From an uncultured Collinsella sp. (GTDB lineage: Bacteria > Actinomycetota > Coriobacteriia > Coriobacteriales > Coriobacteriaceae): a stretch of 17,858 nt of DNA. This document shows positions 6,517 to 14,242 of this stretch, piece after piece (position 1 is the stretch's first letter; each line of letters opens with the position of its first letter). A program made the position numbers and the translations under genes. The stretch spans positions 1-17,858 of the forward strand of contig UQUG01000037.1 in assembly GCA_900544205.1 (NCBI GenBank), given 5' to 3'. Under the pieces are notes generated by a model. It made no database searches, had not been told where the DNA came from, and saw only the letters and a program-made list of their open reading frames with translations.

Positions 6517-8520
6517 TTAGACCAGGCGGGCGTTGATCGTCTTGGCGATCTCGGCGGCGTCGGTGGAACCCTTGACGGTGGCACGGAAGTCCTCGTCCAT
6601 GAGCGCCTCGGCGACCTTGGACAGGATCTTGAGGTGCGTGGTGCCAGCCTGTGCACCCGGGATGAGCAGGGCGATGGCCACGTTGACGGGAGCGCCGTCC
6701 ATGGTGTCCCAACCGGTCACGCCGGACTCGTCCTTGACGACGATGACGGCAGCCTCGGTAATGGCGTCGGACTTGGCATGCGGGATGGCGAAACCCTCCA
6801 TCATGCCCGTGGTGCCCTCGGCCTCGCGGGCCAGGAAGGCGTTCATCACGGCGTCGGCGTCGCCGGCGATACCGGCCTTGACAGCCTGGTTGGAGACAAA
6901 GCTCAGAGCCTCGTCACGAGAAGCGAAGTCCTCGGCGACAAAGACGTTCTCGACCTTCACGAAGTCGGAAGCCTCGGCCTTGGGGGCCTCGACAGCAGCG
7001 GCCTTAGGGGCCTCAGCCGGCTTGGCTGCAGGAGCGGCCTTCTGGTTCTTCTCGAAGTCATACTTCTTGAAGGCGACGAACAGGATGCCACCGACCACGG
7101 CGCCGATGAGGATCGCGAGGACCCACTGCGGGCCGTTCTCGACAACGGGCAGGACCAGGAAGCCGCCGTGGGGCGCCGGATCGTGAACGTTGAAGAAGAT
7201 GGTCAGGATGGAAGCGATGGAAGAACCGAGCATCATGATGGGCATGACGGGCCAGATGTTCTTGGTCATGAACGGAATGGCGCCCTCGGTGATGTGGGTG
7301 CAACCAAGGATGAGGTTGACGATACCGGCGTCATGATCCTCCTGGCTGAAGTACTTCTTGCCGACGATGACGGCGAAGGTAGTGATCAGCGGCGGAACGA
7401 TGCAGGCGGCGGAGACGGCAGCCATGAAGTTGGTGCCGAAGTTGTAGGTCTCGGTGCCGACGCCAGCTTCGAGAGCGGTACCGAGCAGGAAGGTACCAGT
7501 GGCGTAAGCAGCCTTGTTGACCGGGCCGCCCATATCAAAGGCGCACATGCAGCCGATGGCCAGGCCAAGGATCACCGGACCGGAGTTACCGAGGCTCTGC
7601 AGGAAATCCATCATGCCCTGGTTAATGGCAGCCATGGGGCCGGAAATACCGAGCATGACCAGGCCGACGATGGCGGTGGAGCACAGCGGATACAGGAAGA
7701 TTGCCTTCAGGCCATTAAGGCTCGCGGGAATTTTAGAGAAAACCTTCTCGAGCAGCAAAATGACATAGCCGGCGAGGAAGCCGCCGACGATGCCGCCCAG
7801 GAAGCCAAAGCCCACACCCGAGCCTCCAGCGTCGATCATGCCGGTATCGGCGTTGATGGGAAGACCCTGGATGGCGATCATACCAGCAACAAAGCCGGGG
7901 ACGAGCGCCGGGCGCTTGCCGATAGACTCGGCGATGTAAGCGGAGAGCACCGGAACCATGAGGTTCATGGCGATACCGCCGATAATCTTGAGCATCGCGG
8001 CAAAGCTGTTGTAGTCGGCAGCCGTCGAATCAAAGGACGTGATGCCCCACAGGAACGAAATGGCGGTCAGAACACCACCGGCAACGACGAAGACCAGCAT
8101 GTGGCTGACGCCATTCATGAGGTGCTTGTAGATGACGTGGCCGATGGACTCCTTCTCCTCGACCTCGTCCTCAACATCGGCAGCAGCCGCAACCGTGTCG
8201 TCGCCCTTGGCGGCGAGAGCGCGGTCGATCAGCTTACCGGCGGCCTCGACGGACAGGGCCTTGGAAACACCAACAGAAACCATGGGCTTACCGGCGAAAC
8301 GCTCCGCCTGGACATCCTTATCGGCTGCGACGACGACGGCCTTGGCACCGGCGATCTCACCCTTCGTGAGCTCGTTCTCGACACCGACCTGGCCATGAGT
8401 CTCGACCTTAATGGTCAGACCTCGCTCGGCAGCTGCCTTCTCCAGCGCCTCCTTCGCCATGAAGGTGTGCGCAATGCCGGTCGGGCAACCGGTCGCGGCG
8501 ATGATGTCAAACTTAGCCAT
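6517..8520 (-). CDS. fruA: PTS fructose-specific permease EIIBCA
   Basis: This 667-residue membrane permease imports fructose and phosphorylates it to fructose-1-phosphate. The order is EIIB-EIIC-EIIA. EIIB (about 1-105) has ATGCPTGIAHTF with phospho-Cys12. A charged linker leads to EIIC (about 125-495), with many hydrophobic helices and the motif GGPVNKAAY. An Ala/Pro/Lys linker (about 500-525) then joins EIIA, which has GFAIPHAKSDAI with phospho-His581. The ribosome site is GGAGG a few bases before the ATG. The gene is alone between a strong terminator and a divergent rpiR gene, not joined to a fruK as in the common fruRKA order. Phosphate would come from the nearby ptsH/ptsI products. Family resemblance favours fructose; mannose-type sugars cannot be excluded. 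Confidence 0.94.
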   Translation of the reverse strand: MAKFDIIAATGCPTGIAHTFMAKEALEKAAAERGLTIKVETHGQVGVENELTKGEIAGAKAVVVAADKDVQAERFAGKPMVSVGVSKALSVEAAGKLIDRALAAKGDDTVAAAADVEDEVEEKESIGHVIYKHLMNGVSHMLVFVVAGGVLTAISFLWGITSFDSTAADYNSFAAMLKIIGGIAMNLMVPVLSAYIAESIGKRPALVPGFVAGMIAIQGLPINADTGMIDAGGSGVGFGFLGGIVGGFLAGYVILLLEKVFSKIPASLNGLKAIFLYPLCSTAIVGLVMLGISGPMAAINQGMMDFLQSLGNSGPVILGLAIGCMCAFDMGGPVNKAAYATGTFLLGTALEAGVGTETYNFGTNFMAAVSAACIVPPLITTFAVIVGKKYFSQEDHDAGIVNLILGCTHITEGAIPFMTKNIWPVMPIMMLGSSIASILTIFFNVHDPAPHGGFLVLPVVENGPQWVLAILIGAVVGGILFVAFKKYDFEKNQKAAPAAKPAEAPKAAAVEAPKAEASDFVKVENVFVAEDFASRDEALSFVSNQAVKAGIAGDADAVMNAFLAREAEGTTGMMEGFAIPHAKSDAITEAAVIVVKDESGVTGWDTMDGAPVNVAIALLIPGAQAGTTHLKILSKVAEALMDEDFRATVKGSTDAAEIAKTINARLV

Positions 8521-8541
8521 GTGTCCCTCCTTCTTGAGTAC

Positions 8542-8582
8542 AGCGCCCGCGGGCGCTCCCCTATACGCGCTTCAATGCGCGT
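8542..8582 (-). other. Two hairpins in the fruA leader
   Basis: AGCGCCCGCGGGCGCT (8542-8557) is a perfect 16-base palindrome. ACGCGC (8565-8570) and GCGCGT (8577-8582) form a second 6-bp stem with a 6-base loop. In minus-strand RNA both precede the fruA ribosome site. On the plus strand the second hairpin is followed by five Ts and could stop antisense transcription. Confidence 0.5.
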
Positions 8583-8647
8583 TTTTCCACACTTGAAAGA
8601 TACCAACCTACCGTCCGCGTGAGAAGAGACAAGGCGCAATTCTCCGG

Positions 8648-8690
8648 TGAAAGGTTCTTTCATAACCGTAAACGGTAAGTGAAAGTTTAC
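8648..8690. promoter_or_regulatory. Candidate operator cluster between fruA and rpiR
   Basis: TGAAAG-GTT-CTTTCA (8648-8662) is a 6-bp inverted repeat with a 3-base spacer. Just beside it GTAAAC (8668-8673) and GTTTAC (8685-8690) form a second repeat that encloses another GTGAAAG. The half-site matches the one at the distal fruK promoter. The position in a divergent intergenic region suits control of both fruA and rpiR. No strong -35/-10 pair was found for either gene. Confidence 0.5.
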
Positions 8691-8791
8691 CATCAACACT
8701 TGAAACGGCAAGGTGTATCTTGTAATTGAAACTGCCCATATACTATGGCATGAAAAACGAGTCCGATTTTCATGCCAACCAGGAGCCATCC

Positions 8792-9649
8792 ATGACCGAT
8801 AGCAGCAAGAGCGCGCTCTCCCTTATTAGCACGCACAAAGGGTACAGCGATTCCGAGCAGCGCATTGTCGACTATATATTGGAGCACCAGTCCGAGGCGC
8901 CGCGCCTGACGGCCGCCCAGCTCTCACGAGCCGCTGCCACGTCCGAGGCGACGGTTTCACGCTTTTGCCGCAAGCTGGGCTTTGGCAGCTTCCGCAGCTT
9001 TCAGTTTTCGTTGGCGCGCGACTTGGAGAGTCAGCGCAACGAGGGCCTGACCGACGAGGTCTCGCTCGACAACATGGAGCAGAGCCTTAAAAATATCCTC
9101 GCCGCCAAGGTGAGTGAGCTTAATGCGACCATCGACGGCATTGATCACGACACGTTGGCCGCTGTTGTGCACGCGCTTAAGAATGCCGGCGTTATTGAGT
9201 TCGCCGCCGTGGGCAATACGAACGCGGTCGCGCTCGATGCGACATTTAAGTTTTCGCAGTTGGGCCTTCGCTGCATGGCAAGCACCATCAGCGAGACATC
9301 AATCGGCTTTGCGCTCACGTTGCGCCCCGGCGACGTTATCGTGCTGATCTCGAACTCCGGCAAGTCGCGCCGTTTGAATCGCATGGCAAAAGCGGCTCGC
9401 GACTGCGGTGCCACCGTGGTCGTCATCAGCAGCGACAGCAAGTCTCCACTTGCGCGCCTAGCCGACTACACCTTTAATACCGTCAATCACGAGGCGCTAC
9501 TCACAACGGGCGACTTCGCATTCTCCAAGATCAGCGCAACGATGATCATAGAGGTCATCTACAACTTCTTGCTGCCAGAGATCGAAGACGCCCGTGAGCA
9601 CATCAGCTACTACGAGGAACTCATCCAGCCGGATAAGGTTGTGGAGTAA
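8792..9649 (+). CDS. RpiR/MurR-family transcriptional regulator (HTH plus SIS domain)
   Basis: This 285-residue protein has an N-terminal RpiR-type helix-turn-helix (about 10-80), including LTAAQLSRAAATSEATVSRF and the following CRKLGFGSF. A C-terminal SIS sugar-phosphate-binding domain (about 125-260) contains VIVLISNSGKSRR. RpiR-family proteins sense phosphosugars and repress or activate sugar genes. Divergence from fruA points to fructose-1-phosphate or a related phosphosugar as effector (inference). The start at 8792 is chosen because AGGAG (8781-8785) lies about 6 bases upstream and the domain begins there. An in-frame ATG at 8726 would add 22 unlikely residues. It is the only convincing plus-strand gene in the window. 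Confidence 0.9.
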   Translation: MTDSSKSALSLISTHKGYSDSEQRIVDYILEHQSEAPRLTAAQLSRAAATSEATVSRFCRKLGFGSFRSFQFSLARDLESQRNEGLTDEVSLDNMEQSLKNILAAKVSELNATIDGIDHDTLAAVVHALKNAGVIEFAAVGNTNAVALDATFKFSQLGLRCMASTISETSIGFALTLRPGDVIVLISNSGKSRRLNRMAKAARDCGATVVVISSDSKSPLARLADYTFNTVNHEALLTTGDFAFSKISATMIIEVIYNFLLPEIEDAREHISYYEELIQPDKVVE

Positions 9650-9657
9650 AACGCGTA

Positions 9658-9690
9658 GTGGGACAAAAATTTCAGTCTATTTTGTCCCAC
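9658..9690. repeat. Inverted repeat between convergent rpiR and recN
   Basis: GTGGGACAAAA (9658-9668) and its complement (9680-9690) give a perfect 11-bp stem with an 11-base loop, 8 bases past the rpiR stop. The A/T run is inside the stem, so this is not a standard terminator, yet its place between converging genes suggests a bidirectional stop. Its GGGAC core recurs in other intergenic palindromes here. Confidence 0.7.
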
Positions 9691-9708
9691 CAACACCGCT
9701 GATACGAC

Positions 9709-11337
9709 CTAACCTCGAGCTTCTTCGAGCATCTGCTTTGCGTGGGCCAAGCTTGCCTCGGACTGATCGCCGCTCAACATGCGGGCGATCTCGGCAGTAC
9801 GCGCTTCGCCGGTTACCTCGCCCAAATGCGTCTGGGGAACATCGCCCGGTTCCTTGCTGACGACATAATGCTTGTCAGCCATGACGGCGACCTGCGCCAA
9901 GTGGGTTACGACAATCACCTGATGCGTAGCGGCGAGATCTGCCAGCACGCCCGCGAGCGCACGAGCCGTAGAGCCGCCGACACCAGCATCGACCTCGTCG
10001 AACACCAGTGTATCCACGCCGTCCGCATTACCGAGGACAACCTTGCTCGCCAGCATCACGCGGCTCAGCTCGCCGCCCGAGGCAATGCGGCGCAAGGGAC
10101 GAGGTGTCAAGCCGGCGCCGCTGCGATATAGCAGCTCATAACTCGAAGGGCCCGCGAGTGTCCACTCAGCGCGAGGGAGATCGCGGGACTCCCAGACCAG
10201 CTCAGCGCCGCCCATCTCCAGGCGTGCCATCTGACGACCCACCTCGTGACAAAAACGCGGGGCCGCCGTATTGCGTGCACGCTTAAGCGCCTTGGCGGCG
10301 GCGAACAGTTCACGCTCCGCCGCGCCAAGCGCTTCGCGAGCCTTCTTGATCTGCTCATCACCATCGTCTACCAGCGACAACAGCTCTTGCGAGCGATCGC
10401 GCATGGCAAATACATCGTCCATGGTGGGACCCCACTGACGCAGCAGACCCTTGAGGTCGGAATACCGTTCGCGCATACGAGCCAGCTCGCGAGGGTCAAA
10501 CGCAACGCCATCGCGATAAGCACGCAACTCGTTGGCGCAATCCTCAAGCGAAATGCAGGCATCCGAAAGGGCATCGGCGATGTCGCCCAGCTTGCGATCA
10601 ACAGTTGCCATGCGCGACAGCTCTGCCACGGCGCCATTCACGGCATCAAGCGCTCCCCCTTCGGCAGCAAGCGATGCATGGGCATCGTTGGCCGTGGCCA
10701 CCAGAACCTCGGCATGCTCGGAGCGCGGCAACTGCTCCTCGAGCTCCTCATACTCACCCGGCTTGGGATCGACCTCGGCGATGCGCTCCAGGGCGAAGCG
10801 CGCCTCCTCGATGCGACTCCCCTGCGCACGCGAGGCCTCTTCAACGCGACGGACCTCTTTAGCAGCCGCACGCGACGCCTTGAAGCAGACACGGTACTTT
10901 TCCAGCGCCTCGAGTGCCGCGCGCCCAGCCCAGGCATCGACCATGGCAACATGGTGCGCCGGATCGAGCAAGCGCTGATGCTCGTGCTGACCGCACAGGT
11001 CCATCATCACGCCGACGCGCTCCGAAAGCTCGCGCACGCTGGCGATGCGGCCGTCTATTTTTACGCGGCTGCGGCCCTCGGCAGAAAGGCTGCGCTGTAC
11101 GGTAAAGCCCTCCGTGTCGTGCGGTCCGTCGAACAGGCGCGCCTCGACGCTGGCAAGCGCCTCGCCCTCGCGCACCGTCGACGAATCCGCGCGCTCGCCC
11201 AAAATGAGCTTGAGCGCCGAGAGTAGTGCGGTCTTACCGGCACCGGTCTCGCCGGTCAGAACCGTTAGACCCGCGCTTGGCACCAACGTCGCCTCGCGAA
11301 TGAGCGCAATGTTGGAAACCTGCAGCTCATCGATCAT
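9709..11337 (-). CDS. recN: DNA repair protein RecN (SMC-like ATPase)
   Basis: This 542-residue protein is close to the usual RecN length of about 550. RecN is a cohesin/SMC-like ATPase that helps recombinational repair of double-strand breaks. The N-terminal ATPase half has Walker A GETGAGKT (29-36). A long coiled-coil-prone middle follows, with DLCGQHEHQRLLDP before it. The C-terminal half carries the ABC signature SGGELSRVMLA and Walker B VDTLVFDEVDAGVGG with Asp447-Glu448. The gene overlaps the end of nadK by 11 bases, and GGAG inside nadK acts as ribosome site, so translation is probably coupled. recN next to nadK and tlyA is a common arrangement in Gram-positives. It is the last gene of the operon. 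Confidence 0.96.
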   Translation of the reverse strand: MIDELQVSNIALIREATLVPSAGLTVLTGETGAGKTALLSALKLILGERADSSTVREGEALASVEARLFDGPHDTEGFTVQRSLSAEGRSRVKIDGRIASVRELSERVGVMMDLCGQHEHQRLLDPAHHVAMVDAWAGRAALEALEKYRVCFKASRAAAKEVRRVEEASRAQGSRIEEARFALERIAEVDPKPGEYEELEEQLPRSEHAEVLVATANDAHASLAAEGGALDAVNGAVAELSRMATVDRKLGDIADALSDACISLEDCANELRAYRDGVAFDPRELARMRERYSDLKGLLRQWGPTMDDVFAMRDRSQELLSLVDDGDEQIKKAREALGAAERELFAAAKALKRARNTAAPRFCHEVGRQMARLEMGGAELVWESRDLPRAEWTLAGPSSYELLYRSGAGLTPRPLRRIASGGELSRVMLASKVVLGNADGVDTLVFDEVDAGVGGSTARALAGVLADLAATHQVIVVTHLAQVAVMADKHYVVSKEPGDVPQTHLGEVTGEARTAEIARMLSGDQSEASLAHAKQMLEEARG

Positions 11338-12187
11338 GACGCACTCCGTAGAACACGCGGCTCACCGAGTTGTAGAAGCTCTCGGGGCCGTAGTCCAGCA
11401 GCAGCACATCGCCGGGACCGCGGCGCACGGCCACGCTCTCGACCGTGCCGTCGCAGGTGATAAACTGTCCGTCGATGGCGATGGCCGGCACGCTCGGGCG
11501 GTCATCGGACATAAAGATCTCGACGACATCGCTTGGCGAGGTCAAGAAGGCTCGAGCCTGAATGGTATGCGGAGCGATGGGCACGCAAACCATGCCCGTG
11601 TAATCGGGGCTCACGATAGGGCCGCCGGCAGAAAGCGCGTAGCCGGTGGAGCCAGTCGCCGTCGACACGACGACACCGTCACCGCGCAGGCGATCGATAT
11701 GATGGCCAGACACCGAGATGTCAAACTCGACCATATCGGACAGGGGCCCGCGCGTGAGCGCCATATCGTTGAGAGCAAACGTGCGCACGACGTCCTTCGT
11801 GCCGTCATCGCGCACCGAGACGATATCCGCGGCGATGGTGGCGCGGCGGCTTACGTGGAGCTCACCGGACAGGGCATCGCTCACAACCTGCAAAATATCG
11901 CGTTCCTCGGGACTGGCCGCCGTCAAAAAGCCCAGGTGACCATAGGAAAGCCCCAAAATGGGAATCTCGCGGTAATTGAGGATACGGGCGGCGCGCAGCA
12001 ACGTGCCGTCGCCGCCGAGCGTAATGACCAGGTCGGCATCGTCAACATCAGGCGTGCTCTGAATCTTGGAGCGCTGGTCGGCAGCCCATGCGACCTCATA
12101 GCCTTGGCGCGAAAGCCAAAGCTCGAGCATCAGACCGCTCTCGACCGCCTCTTGCTTGTAGTAATTGGGAACCAGAAAGACCTTCAT
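11327..12187 (-). CDS. nadK: NAD kinase
   Basis: This 286-residue enzyme phosphorylates NAD to NADP in the cytosol. It carries the invariant GGDG motif (58-61, catalytic Asp60), the ALND motif and the glycine-rich TGSTGYALSAGGP typical of the family. The length is normal. The start overlaps the tlyA stop by 4 bases (ATGA) and its 3' end overlaps recN by 11 bases, so tlyA, nadK and recN are almost certainly one transcript with coupled translation. Confidence 0.95.
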   Translation of the reverse strand: MKVFLVPNYYKQEAVESGLMLELWLSRQGYEVAWAADQRSKIQSTPDVDDADLVITLGGDGTLLRAARILNYREIPILGLSYGHLGFLTAASPEERDILQVVSDALSGELHVSRRATIAADIVSVRDDGTKDVVRTFALNDMALTRGPLSDMVEFDISVSGHHIDRLRGDGVVVSTATGSTGYALSAGGPIVSPDYTGMVCVPIAPHTIQARAFLTSPSDVVEIFMSDDRPSVPAIAIDGQFITCDGTVESVAVRRGPGDVLLLDYGPESFYNSVSRVFYGVRHDR

Positions 12188-12996
12188 AGCGTTGCCGCTT
12201 TCTCGCTCAAAGCCGATACCTGGGATTGCAACTCGTCATCGGCGCGCTCGCCGGGGGCAAATCTCGTGCCGTACAGGAAAAACTCGACGTTGCCCTTGGC
12301 GCCATGAATGGGCGACACGCACACGTCGACCGGGAAGAGGCCCTTCGCGGCAAACAACTCGATTACCGCAACAAGCGTGTCGACACGCACGACAGGGTCG
12401 GTCACGATACCGCCCTCGCCCACCAACGCAGCCGGAGCCTCAAACTGCGGCTTTACGAGCGTGCAAAACGAACCTGAAGGCTTCAGGCACGCCAGCACGG
12501 CGTCGATGATATTCGCGATACTCGTAAATGACACATCGCACACGGCCAGGTCGATAGCGCCGCCGTAGCCGAGCTCGGGCAACTGCGTCACATTCGTGCG
12601 CTCGTGGAGCGTCACGCGATCGTCTTGGCGCAGCGACCAGTCAAACTGGGCACGGCCCACGTCGACCGAGACAACGGTCGCGGCGCCGCGCTTGAGCAGG
12701 CAATCAGTAAAGCCGCCCGTGGAGCAGCCCACATCGAGGCAAGCAAGGTCCGTCGGATCGATCCCAAACGCATCGAGCGCGCCCTCGAGCTTGAGCCCGC
12801 CGCGCCCAACGTACGGAATGCGCCCCTTAACGTGCAGCGGCAGGCCCGGCGTCACCTTGAGCCCCGGGGAGGTCAAACGCTCACCGCCACTCGAAACCAA
12901 GCCGGCCATAAGAGTGCGAAGGGCATCCGCGCGATCGGCGCAGATGCCCTGTGAAATCAGTTCGTCATCGAGACGCACGCGTTTCATGAATGCCAT
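12184..12996 (-). CDS. tlyA: TlyA-type rRNA 2'-O-methyltransferase (S4 plus FtsJ-like domain)
   Basis: This 270-residue protein has an N-terminal S4 RNA-binding domain (about 5-65, MKRVRLDDELISQG) and a FtsJ/RrmJ-like methyltransferase domain with the SAM-binding LDVGCSTGGFTDCLL, CDVSFTSI and VKPQFEA. TlyA methylates the ribose of specific rRNA cytidines using SAM, which affects capreomycin sensitivity in mycobacteria. The exact target here is inferred. The start ATG at 12996 overlaps the xseB stop (TGATG), which suggests coupling. A second in-frame ATG at 12987 would give the more typical MKRVRLD N-terminus, and neither has a strong ribosome site. A TTG one codon further upstream is less likely. 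Confidence 0.92.
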   Translation of the reverse strand: MAFMKRVRLDDELISQGICADRADALRTLMAGLVSSGGERLTSPGLKVTPGLPLHVKGRIPYVGRGGLKLEGALDAFGIDPTDLACLDVGCSTGGFTDCLLKRGAATVVSVDVGRAQFDWSLRQDDRVTLHERTNVTQLPELGYGGAIDLAVCDVSFTSIANIIDAVLACLKPSGSFCTLVKPQFEAPAALVGEGGIVTDPVVRVDTLVAVIELFAAKGLFPVDVCVSPIHGAKGNVEFFLYGTRFAPGERADDELQSQVSALSEKAATL

Positions 12997-13262
12997 CAAC
13001 CATTCGTATCCGGGGATGCAGTCTGTCTATCTTGGGACTCGTTTGCTGCATCCTCATCGTATTCCTGCTCGAGCTTGTCGGCCTCACGCGGCGTCAGCTC
13101 AAACTTGTCGACCATATCGACCGCACGGGAGCCCAGCTCAATCGCCTCATCAAACAAATCGAGCGAACGCTCCAAGGACGTATCCTTGGAGCGAACGGTG
13201 GCGATGATCTGGTCCAGGCGATCCGAGATCTCATCGAAGTTGCGGACGGAACCCTCTGGCAT
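12996..13262 (-). CDS. xseB: Exodeoxyribonuclease VII small subunit
   Basis: This 88-residue protein matches XseB: FDEISDRLDQIIATV, TSLERSLDLFDEAIELG and a following helix form the usual two-helix hairpin (about 9-65). An acidic, hydrophilic tail follows. XseB binds the large subunit XseA, and the complex degrades single-stranded DNA. The partner xseA, normally just upstream, is absent from the window. The gene begins 2 bases after the nusB stop, with GGAG at the end of nusB as ribosome site, and its stop overlaps the tlyA start. Confidence 0.83.
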   Translation of the reverse strand: MPEGSVRNFDEISDRLDQIIATVRSKDTSLERSLDLFDEAIELGSRAVDMVDKFELTPREADKLEQEYDEDAANESQDRQTASPDTNG

Positions 13263-13264
13263 GG

Positions 13265-13852
13265 CTACTCCTCGACGGAGTCGGCCTCGACGGCCTCAGC
13301 AGCGTCCGCATCCTCGGCAAGTACACCGGCGGCAGCCTGAGCGGCGGCGACCTTGGCGACCGCCTCGGCAGCCTGTGCCTCCTCGCGAGCGCGATCCTCG
13401 GCCAGCAGCTCTTGGTACAGGTCCTCGCCCGGCAGCTCCTCGCTGCGAGCGATCTTGCCCAGCACGCCATTGACAAACGACGCGGACTGGTCGGTACCAT
13501 AAGCCTTTGCGATTTCGACTGCCTCGTTGATCACGATAGCGTCCGAGACCTCTTCGTCGGTGAGGAAGCGCATCTCGTAGACGGCGATACGCAGCAGGTT
13601 GCGGTCGGCGCCGGGCATGCGCATAAGATCCCAGTTCTTGGCGACGGCGCGCAGGGCACAATCGATGCGATCGATGTGCTCGTAGGCACCGCGGCAAAGC
13701 TCCAGCGCATAGGGGTCGAGGGGGCCCTTCGAAATCAGGAAATCGCCCTCGAGGACGCGCTCGAGCGGGCTGTCCGTGGCCTCGGCCTGGAACAGCAGCT
13801 GCAGCGCCTGACTGCGGGCAAGCGTACGCCCGCGATAAACCTTAAGGCTCAA
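13265..13852 (-). CDS. nusB: Transcription antitermination factor NusB with acidic C-terminal tail
   Basis: NusB works with NusE (S10) in antitermination of rRNA transcription. The NusB fold covers about residues 8-140, with LARSQALQLLFQAE, DRNLLRIAVYEMRFL and VINEAVEIAKAYGTDQSASFVNGVLG. The protein is 195 residues, longer than the usual 130-150, because of an Ala/Glu-rich acidic tail (about 141-195). The start codon is TTG at 13850-13852, supported by AAGGAG 5 bases upstream. No nearby ATG would keep the N-terminal helix. It follows asp23 by 3 bases and precedes xseB by 2, as in a tight operon. Confidence 0.92.
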   Translation of the reverse strand: MSLKVYRGRTLARSQALQLLFQAEATDSPLERVLEGDFLISKGPLDPYALELCRGAYEHIDRIDCALRAVAKNWDLMRMPGADRNLLRIAVYEMRFLTDEEVSDAIVINEAVEIAKAYGTDQSASFVNGVLGKIARSEELPGEDLYQELLAEDRAREEAQAAEAVAKVAAAQAAAGVLAEDADAAEAVEADSVEE

Positions 13853-13855
13853 AGG

Positions 13856-14218
13856 TTACTCCTTGGGGAAAACGAGGCCGTCGATGCAAACGTCAACGCG
13901 CTCGACCTCGACGCCCACCTGGGCATCGATGGCGGCGACCACGGCGGCGCGAACGGCCTCGGCGAGTTTCTTGAACGGATAGCCAAAGAACACCACGACA
14001 CGCACGGTGAGTGCGAGCTTGTCGCCGACGACCTCGGCCTCGACCGCCGGCTCGGAAGCCGGGGCCTTGGACGAGAACATCATGGAGACAAGGTTGGTGG
14101 CAAGGTCCTTGACGCCAACGGAGGCGATGCCCTCGACATCCGACACGGCGCGCGAGACGATGGCGGTCAGAACATCGGGCGAAATGCCGATGCCGTCAAT
14201 CTTGATTTCCTGGGGCAT
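13856..14218 (-). CDS. Asp23/Gls24 family envelope stress protein
   Basis: This 120-residue protein has the Asp23/Gls24 pattern: a short N-terminal strand (EIKIDGIGISPDVLTAIVSRAV), EGIASVGV, a central LALTVRVVVFFGYPFKKLAE and a final VERVDVCIDGLVF. Family members are abundant, membrane-associated alkaline-shock or envelope-stress proteins in Gram-positives, with no known catalytic activity. The location between efp and nusB is a classical one for this family. AGGAGG lies 4 bases before the ATG. It begins 24 bases after efp and ends 3 bases before nusB. Confidence 0.9.
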   Translation of the reverse strand: MPQEIKIDGIGISPDVLTAIVSRAVSDVEGIASVGVKDLATNLVSMMFSSKAPASEPAVEAEVVGDKLALTVRVVVFFGYPFKKLAEAVRAAVVAAIDAQVGVEVERVDVCIDGLVFPKE

Positions 14219-14242
14219 GAGTCCTCCTAGAAGAGTTGGTTG

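Noticed and set aside
6634..8622. Plus-strand open frame of 662 codons opposite fruA
   Set aside because: It mirrors fruA, which has clear family motifs. Its translation is low in structure, rich in Gly, Asp and His, and typical of antisense shadow frames in GC-rich genes. There is no ribosome site.
8720..8744. Promoter for rpiR (TTGTAA and TATACT)
   Set aside because: The spacer is only 13 bases, so the pair is unlikely to work together.
9658..9690. Standard rho-independent terminator for rpiR
   Set aside because: The T run is inside the stem and the bases after it are CAACACC, so the normal form is not met.
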